A stretch of DNA of 64,000 bases from an uncultured Pelagibacteraceae bacterium. GTDB taxonomy: Bacteria; Pseudomonadota; Alphaproteobacteria; Pelagibacterales; Pelagibacteraceae. Position 1 is the stretch's first letter. Every line of letters starts with the position of its first letter. This document shows, one piece after another, positions 59,064-64,000 of this stretch. The position numbers were made by a program, and so were the translations under genes. Location of the stretch: positions 1 through 64,000 of the forward strand of contig CACJMW010000002.1 in assembly GCA_902594655.1 (NCBI GenBank). The letters are read 5' to 3'. Below the pieces are notes generated by a model, which saw only the letters and a list, made by a program, of their open reading frames with translations, made no database searches and was not told the origin of the DNA.

Positions 59064-60617
59064 TCAATCTTTGTAAACTATGTTTCTTGCTTGCATAATT
59101 AAATTATCTGCTTCCTCTCTAGTCAGAGCAAAGTCCTCTAAAAAACCTTTTATTTTTACTTTTTCGCCATTTACAACATCATAAGTTCCAGTTAACTCAT
59201 CAGATGCAAGATCTGCAAAGTCAACTAAAGTTAAAATTTTTTGTTCTCCTAAGGTCACCAGCATACCAGGCGTTAATCCTGGAAGATTTATTAGATCACT
59301 ATCAAGACCTAAACTCTTAACTCTATTTGAAATTTCCTCCTGATCCTTTTGATAAAACTCCTCTGCTCTTTCAATTAATTCCTTTGCGGTTTCCTCTTCT
59401 ATACCTTCAATTTTAGTTAAACTTTCCGTTTTACTATCCTTAATATCTTCTATCGAAGAAAAACCTTCAGCGACAAGTAGTTGGCCTAGAGTTTCATCTA
59501 ATTCTAAATTTTTGACAAAATTATCTGTCTTTTCTTTAAATTCTATTTGCCTTCTTTCGGAATCCTCTTGATCTGTTAGAATGTTAATTTCATGACTTAA
59601 CAATTTTGTTGCTAATCTGACGTTTTGTCCTCTTCTTCCAATTGCTTTACTTAAATTTTCATCTGTTAATATAACATCTATCTTTTTTTGGTTGTTATCA
59701 ATATTCACTCTAAGTATTTCTGCAGGTGACAAAGCGCTCGCTGCTACAATAGCTAAATCCTCTGACCAGTTTACTATATCAATTTTTTCTCCCTGAAGCT
59801 CATTTACTACAGCCTGAACCCTACTACCACGCATACCTACACATGCACCTACTGGGTCTAAGGAATTATCTTTAGCTTTTACACATATTTTTGCTCTGCT
59901 ACCTGGATCTCTTGCAGACGAAATTATTTCTATTAAACCATCATAAATTTCTGGAACTTCTAATATAAATAATTTTTCCATAAATTTGGGGTGGGCTCTT
60001 GAAAGGAAAATTTGTTGTCCTCTTTGTTCTCTTCTTACATCTAAACAATATGCTTTTACTCTATCTCCCGCTTTAATATTTTCTCTAGGTATCATTTCAT
60101 TTTTCTGTATGATCCCTTCTGCTTTACCAAGATCTACAATTACATTCCCAAATTCTAATCTTTTTACAATACCACTTAAAATAGTATCTTTTTTTTCAAT
60201 AAAATCGTTAAATTGTCTATCTCTTTCTGCCTCTCGAACATTAAAACTAATAACTTGTTTGGCTGTTTGTGCAGCAATTCTTCCAAAATCGAATGATGGC
60301 AATACTTGAAGTATTTCCTCACCAACTTTTTTTTCTTTATTCTTTTCATCTATGTTAACAGCTTGCTCTTGGCTAATTTCGGTATTTGGATTCTCTGGAT
60401 TTTCTGCAATTATCAATTTTCTAAAAATTTCAATATCACCGTTGTCTCGATTGATATTTACAACAATTTCATTTTCTGATCCAAACTTGGATCTTGCAGC
60501 TTTTGCTATACCTGTTTCCATAGAATTAATTATTAGTTCTTTATCTATTGATTTTTCTAAAGCTACAGCTTCAGCTATTCTAAGTAATTCTAATTTATCC
60601 GCTCTTCTATTTAACAT
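59064..60617 (-). CDS. nusA: Transcription termination/antitermination factor NusA
   Basis: 517 residues from the ATG at 60617, which has a GGAG ribosome-binding site; a longer frame reading upstream would cross the terminator and is rejected. Order: NusA N-domain (LNRRADKLELLRIAEAVA), S1 (DTILSGIVKRLEFGNVIVDL), KH1/KH2 (GSRVQAVVNELQGEKIDIV and AIGRRGQNVRLATKL), then two Helix-hairpin repeats (LLVAEGFSSIEDI and LPGLTPGMLVTLGEQKI) typical of alphaproteobacteria. It modulates pausing and termination. First gene of the nusA-pnp operon; rimP is not upstream. Confidence 0.96.
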   Translation of the reverse strand: MLNRRADKLELLRIAEAVALEKSIDKELIINSMETGIAKAARSKFGSENEIVVNINRDNGDIEIFRKLIIAENPENPNTEISQEQAVNIDEKNKEKKVGEEILQVLPSFDFGRIAAQTAKQVISFNVREAERDRQFNDFIEKKDTILSGIVKRLEFGNVIVDLGKAEGIIQKNEMIPRENIKAGDRVKAYCLDVRREQRGQQIFLSRAHPKFMEKLFILEVPEIYDGLIEIISSARDPGSRAKICVKAKDNSLDPVGACVGMRGSRVQAVVNELQGEKIDIVNWSEDLAIVAASALSPAEILRVNIDNNQKKIDVILTDENLSKAIGRRGQNVRLATKLLSHEINILTDQEDSERRQIEFKEKTDNFVKNLELDETLGQLLVAEGFSSIEDIKDSKTESLTKIEGIEEETAKELIERAEEFYQKDQEEISNRVKSLGLDSDLINLPGLTPGMLVTLGEQKILTLVDFADLASDELTGTYDVVNGEKVKIKGFLEDFALTREEADNLIMQARNIVYKD

Positions 60618-60628
60618 TTGATTTCTCC

Positions 60629-60655
60629 AAAAAAAAATGGGCCGAGGCCCATTTT
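60629..60655 (-). terminator. Intrinsic terminator in the nusA leader
   Basis: AAAATGGGCC (60634-60643) and GGCCCATTTT (60646-60655) form a perfect stem of 9-10 bp, followed on the minus strand by nine T in a row (60629-60637). The ribosome-binding site GGAG (60625-60628) follows the T-run without a gap. It is both the metK terminator and, given the promoter at 60678-60705, a possible attenuator for nusA. Confidence 0.85.
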
Positions 60656-60677
60656 GAAATTTCAACAATGTGAGGCA

Positions 60678-60705
60678 AATATAGATATTTTTTTTATATT
60701 TTCAA
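60678..60705 (-). promoter_or_regulatory. Candidate nusA-operon promoter
   Basis: Minus-strand TTGAAA (60700-60705) and TATATT (60678-60683), 16 bp apart, lie between metK and the terminator. Transcription would start near 60670, so the leader to the nusA ATG is about 53 nt and consists largely of the terminator hairpin. Confidence 0.5.
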
Positions 60706-60711
60706 CTTTAT

Positions 60712-61881
60712 TTACTTATTGAAAATATCAGCTTTATCTGTTTTTTCCCAAGAAAATTCACCATTTTTCTCTGGATCTCTTCCAAAATGACCGTAGGCTG
60801 CTGTTTTTTCGTAGATTGCCTTATTTAGACCAAGCATTTCTCTAATTCCTCTGGGGCTTAAATCAAAGTTTTCTTTTATTAATTTTTCAACATGTCTATT
60901 TTTTTCTTCATCATTTTCAAAGAGGTCTACATAAATAGATAGAGGTTTTGATACTCCTATTGCATAAGCCAATTGAATTAAACATTTTTCTGAAATTTTA
61001 GATGCAACAATATTTTTTGCTAGATACCTAGAGGCATACGCTGCTGATCTATCAACCTTCGTGGGATCTTTTCCTGAAAATGCTCCTCCTCCATGCGGTG
61101 CCGCACCACCATAAGTATCTACAATAATTTTTCTTCCAGTTAATCCACTGTCTCCATCTGGACCTCCAATTACAAAATTGCCAGTAGGATTTACATAAAT
61201 TTCTTTTTCATCTAATCCATTCAAAAGTGATTTTGGAATTGCTTTTTCTATATAGGGCTTAACTAATTCTCTTACTTGAGTTTGATTAACGTCAGCAGAA
61301 TGCTGCGTTGAAATAACTACAGATTTTACATTCGCGGGAACTCCTTCTTTATATTCAATGGTTATTTGGCTTTTTGAGTCTGGTTCAATATTTTTAAGTT
61401 TCCCTGATTTTCTATCTTCAGCCATTAATCTTAGAATTTTATGAGAATAATGTATCGGCGCAGGCATTAAAACTTCAGTTTCGCGGCAGGCATAACCAAA
61501 CATAATTCCTTGATCACCAGCTCCTTCATCTTTATTTCCAGAAGCATCGACCCCCATTGCAATATCTGCAGATTGAGAATGAAGATGACTTTCTATCTTT
61601 GTAGCGTCCTTCCATGTAAAGCCTTCTTGGTCGTATCCAATATCTTTAATGCATTCTCGAACTTTTTGTATTAATTCATCTTTTTTTATTTCTGGTCCTC
61701 TTACCTCGCCTGCAAGAACAACTTTATTTGTAGTAGTCAATGTTTCACAAGCAACCCTGGAGTTTGGATCTGCACCCAAATACGAGTCAACTACCATATC
61801 TGATATTCTGTCACATACTTTATCCGGATGACCTTCGGATACTGACTCGCTAGTAAAAAGATAGTTTTTTAAATTATTCAT
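60712..61881 (-). CDS. metK: S-adenosylmethionine synthetase
   Basis: 389 residues. [16 protein letters not shown] near the start, [17 protein letters not shown] in the middle and [19 protein letters not shown] are the three MetK signatures. It makes S-adenosylmethionine from ATP and methionine, the donor for the methyltransferases in this window. The ATG overlaps lnt by 8 bp, leaving no room for a SAM riboswitch. Confidence 0.97.
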   Translation of the reverse strand: MNNLKNYLFTSESVSEGHPDKVCDRISDMVVDSYLGADPNSRVACETLTTTNKVVLAGEVRGPEIKKDELIQKVRECIKDIGYDQEGFTWKDATKIESHLHSQSADIAMGVDASGNKDEGAGDQGIMFGYACRETEVLMPAPIHYSHKILRLMAEDRKSGKLKNIEPDSKSQITIEYKEGVPANVKSVVISTQHSADVNQTQVRELVKPYIEKAIPKSLLNGLDEKEIYVNPTGNFVIGGPDGDSGLTGRKIIVDTYGGAAPHGGGAFSGKDPTKVDRSAAYASRYLAKNIVASKISEKCLIQLAYAIGVSKPLSIYVDLFENDEEKNRHVEKLIKENFDLSPRGIREMLGLNKAIYEKTAAYGHFGRDPEKNGEFSWEKTDKADIFNK

Positions 61882-63424
61882 TTTTTATTTTTTTAAATGA
61901 AAATATAAAAAAAATATATAACAAAATAATCAAAAAATAGATTTTATTTCCATATGTGGAAAAAATGGTCTTATCAACATTTACAATTTCTTTTATTGAT
62001 ATAACACCCTCATTACCAATATTTACCATATCTAATATTGCGCCGGAAGGGTCGATAATTGCAGAAATTCCGTTATTTGCAGACCTTAGAGTGTACTTTC
62101 CGTATTCTATAGATCTGAAGATGCTATGAGCAAAATGTTGATATGGTCCAACTGAACTTCCAAACCATCCATCTTCAGATATATTTACTATAATATTATA
62201 ATCATTATCATCGGATAATTTGCCTGAATAAATAATTTCATAACAAATTAATGGTAACATTTTTATTGTTTTTTTTTCATTTAACTCAAATAATTTCCTC
62301 TCTGTGCTAGCTGAATAAGATTGATAATTATTAGTCAAAGATCTCAGTCCAATTTTAGATAGAATATTCTCTAATGGGAGAAATTCACCAAAAGGTACTA
62401 GTTTATTTTTATAATATTGGTAAATAAGATTTGCTTCATTATCAATTATAGAAAAAGAATTATAAAATTTTTTTTCACCATTTTCAAAAATATCATCATT
62501 AATTCCTAAAATAATTCTGTGATTTTTTGAAAATGATTTTTTTAATAAATAATCATATTCAAATTTTAGAGATCTTAAATTTATATTTGGTATAACGCCC
62601 TCTGGCCAAATAAAAATTGTATCATCTTGAGAATTTGGGTTGCTCAAATTAATTAATTTAATTAAAATTTTTTCATCATCTAAATTTGAATAAAATCTCT
62701 CAATTGGAATATTTGTTGATAAAATTTTTATTTCAGCTGGAAGTAAATCCGATTCAATTTTTCTAAAGTCATTTATTTTAAGACTTCCATATAAGTACGT
62801 AAATATGAAAATTACTATTACAAAGGAAAACCCTAATATCTCATGTTTTTTTCTGCTTAAGTATAAAATTGATGGCACAGAAAAAAATGTAATTAAAATT
62901 GTATTAAATGCATAAATACCAACTACGGAAGTAATTTGAATAATTTTAATGTTTTCTAGAAAAGAATATGCAAAAAGGTTCCACGGAAAACCAGATAAAA
63001 TTAATCCTCTTATAAACTCAAAAAATCCTAATATTAATGAAAATGTTAAAATATTTGTAAATATTCCTTTTGGAAAAAATAAAAACTTAAATATCAAAAA
63101 AGCCATAGCGAAGAACAGGCTTATAAAAGCTGGTATAAGAATAATTGCGAAAGGAATTAAAAAAATAAAATTCTTATCATATAAAAGTGAGAGGGGTATC
63201 CAGTACAGGTTTGATACAAAATATCCAAACCCGAAGAAGTATCCATAAAAGAAAAAATTTTTTAAATTTTTATCCTTATTTTTGAATAAAAATATAAATA
63301 ACAAACTAAATGTTAAAAAGTTTATTAACCAATAATTATATGGTGGTAGGCTGAAAGAAGAAAAGACCCCAAGAAGGAAAATATATGAGTTTTCAAAAAA
63401 GTTTTTGTATTTTTTAAAAATCAA
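61874..63424 (-). CDS. lnt: Apolipoprotein N-acyltransferase
   Basis: 516 residues. About six N-terminal membrane helices, then a periplasmic CN-hydrolase domain with the catalytic triad Glu (WPEGVIPN), Lys ([10 protein letters not shown]) and Cys ([11 protein letters not shown]). A final membrane helix closes the protein. It adds the third acyl chain to bacterial lipoproteins, such as the LptM-like protein here. It follows ybeY with a 1-bp gap; the corC/hlyC gene usually between them is absent. Confidence 0.94.
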   Translation of the reverse strand: MIFKKYKNFFENSYIFLLGVFSSFSLPPYNYWLINFLTFSLLFIFLFKNKDKNLKNFFFYGYFFGFGYFVSNLYWIPLSLLYDKNFIFLIPFAIILIPAFISLFFAMAFLIFKFLFFPKGIFTNILTFSLILGFFEFIRGLILSGFPWNLFAYSFLENIKIIQITSVVGIYAFNTILITFFSVPSILYLSRKKHEILGFSFVIVIFIFTYLYGSLKINDFRKIESDLLPAEIKILSTNIPIERFYSNLDDEKILIKLINLSNPNSQDDTIFIWPEGVIPNINLRSLKFEYDYLLKKSFSKNHRIILGINDDIFENGEKKFYNSFSIIDNEANLIYQYYKNKLVPFGEFLPLENILSKIGLRSLTNNYQSYSASTERKLFELNEKKTIKMLPLICYEIIYSGKLSDDNDYNIIVNISEDGWFGSSVGPYQHFAHSIFRSIEYGKYTLRSANNGISAIIDPSGAILDMVNIGNEGVISIKEIVNVDKTIFSTYGNKIYFLIILLYIFFIFSFKKIKNE

Positions 63425-63425
63425 A

Positions 63426-63884
63426 CTAACCCTTTACCTTTTTAAAGATTTTATTTTCTATAGAATTCATTGCCCTATATTCCTTATCAGTTCTATGGTC
63501 AAAATTAAGTAGATGTAAAAATCCGTGAATGAATATTTTAATAAACCCATTTCTATAGTTACTTTTGTTATTTTTTGAAAATTCCTCAAAACTTATGACA
63601 ATATCGCCTAAATAAAATTTTTTATTTTTCATATTTTTTTTCAAATTTTTATTGTTGAAAAATGGAAATGAAAGTATATCTGTTGGTTTATTTTTTTTTC
63701 TAAATTTCTTATTTAAAAACTTTATTCTGCTATTGTTTGTCAATAATACAGTAATATATACTTTCCTATATGTAAATTTATAACGACCTGGTAATTTTGA
63801 TAGAATTTTTTTTATTTGATCTTTTGGATTTTTAATTATCTTTTTCCAGTTCTTGGCCTCAACTAGAACATCAGCTTCAATCAT
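63426..63884 (-). CDS. ybeY: Endoribonuclease YbeY (rRNA maturation factor)
   Basis: 152 residues. The zinc motif FIHGFLHLLNFDH gives the three histidines (HGxLHLxxxDH), and NKKFRKKNKPTDILSFPF is the other conserved block. It takes part in 16S rRNA 3'-end processing and 70S quality control. The start lies 8 bp inside the phoH end. Confidence 0.93.
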   Translation of the reverse strand: MIEADVLVEAKNWKKIIKNPKDQIKKILSKLPGRYKFTYRKVYITVLLTNNSRIKFLNKKFRKKNKPTDILSFPFFNNKNLKKNMKNKKFYLGDIVISFEEFSKNNKSNYRNGFIKIFIHGFLHLLNFDHRTDKEYRAMNSIENKIFKKVKG

Positions 63885-64000
63885 TATCTTGTTTTTTGGA
63901 ATAAGCTTTTACAATTTTTGAAACTAATGGATGTCTAACCACATCTCTATGATCAAAATCTACAATTGAAATCTCATCTAAATGGCCAAGTATTTTTTTT
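63877..64000 (-). CDS. phoH: PhoH-like ATPase, C-terminal end only
   Basis: 40 codons are visible, ending with VDFDHRDVVRHPLVSKIVKAY and a short charged tail, the typical PhoH/YbeZ C-terminus. The rest runs off the window. PhoH2/YbeZ-type ATPases usually precede ybeY and may work with it in ribosome quality control. It overlaps ybeY by 8 bp. Confidence 0.85.
   Translation of the reverse strand, partial: KKILGHLDEISIVDFDHRDVVRHPLVSKIVKAYSKKQDND

Noticed and set aside
61874..61890. SAM riboswitch before metK
   Set aside because: metK overlaps lnt by 8 bp, so there is no leader space; I saw no SAM-II or SAM-V-like fold.

Overview
The window looks like a chromosome segment of a streamlined marine alphaproteobacterium of the SAR11 clade (Candidatus Pelagibacter or a close relative). 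I infer this from very low GC with A/T-rich codons throughout, lysine- and asparagine-rich proteins, almost no intergenic space, many 1-8 bp gene overlaps, and gene orders typical of alphaproteobacteria (rpsT/dnaA/dnaN, ubiE-ubiB-coaBC-dut, irr/fabA-fabB-fabI, helicase-fdxA-carD). I made no database comparison. There is no rRNA operon, CRISPR array, transposase or integrase.

Layout. 1-714 is the end of an FkbM-type methyltransferase gene, facing a GT17 glycosyltransferase that is the last gene of a long minus-strand translation operon (glycosyltransferase, thrS, infC, rpmI, rplT, pheS, pheT, lepA, GT17; 709-11047). Then come glutamate synthase gltB/gltD (11863-17795), uppP, a DMT exporter, and the pyruvate dehydrogenase genes aceF and aceE, where AceE carries its own lipoyl domain. 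A tRNA-Arg precedes a plus-strand group: hotdog thioesterase, SUV3-like RNA helicase, TerB-like protein, 7Fe ferredoxin and a CarD regulator with a very lysine-rich tail. Facing it is a self-contained transcription unit for a 26-residue Lys/Arg protein. 29.4-37.9 kb holds an acyl-CoA synthetase, tRNA-Leu, DedA, dsbB, coq7, an HNH nuclease, an esterase, a HIG1-like protein, argH, an LptM-like lipoprotein, lysA and plsC.

37.9-42 kb has the replication genes dnaN and dnaA, then rpsT and mutM. 41.9-47 kb is the plus-strand ubiE-ubiB-coaBC-dut-moeB-SH3 run. 47-50.3 kb is an oxidative-stress/iron block: an Asp/Asn-hydroxylase-like protein, katG and a Fur-family regulator of Irr type. Two nearly identical palindromic operators sit beside recognisable promoters of katG and irr. 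fabA-fabB-fabI follows on the plus strand. 54.1-64 kb is a minus-strand supercluster: phoH, ybeY, lnt, metK, then nusA, infB, rbfA, rpsO and pnp. It lacks several genes usually found between these in alphaproteobacteria.

The most unusual structure is at 52963-54117, between fabI and pnp. A single MORN-repeat gene is bracketed by two clusters of TTCATTGA(A/G) repeats (helically phased on the right side), and those are bracketed by a perfect 17-bp direct repeat. The outer repeat copies part of the pnp transcription terminator, and removing one repeat plus the interior rebuilds a textbook terminator. This looks like a small inserted cassette without its own recombinase. Other items worth attention are an intrinsic terminator between a promoter and the nusA ribosome-binding site, an NtrC-like palindrome at the gltBD promoter, and the AceE-lipoyl fusion.
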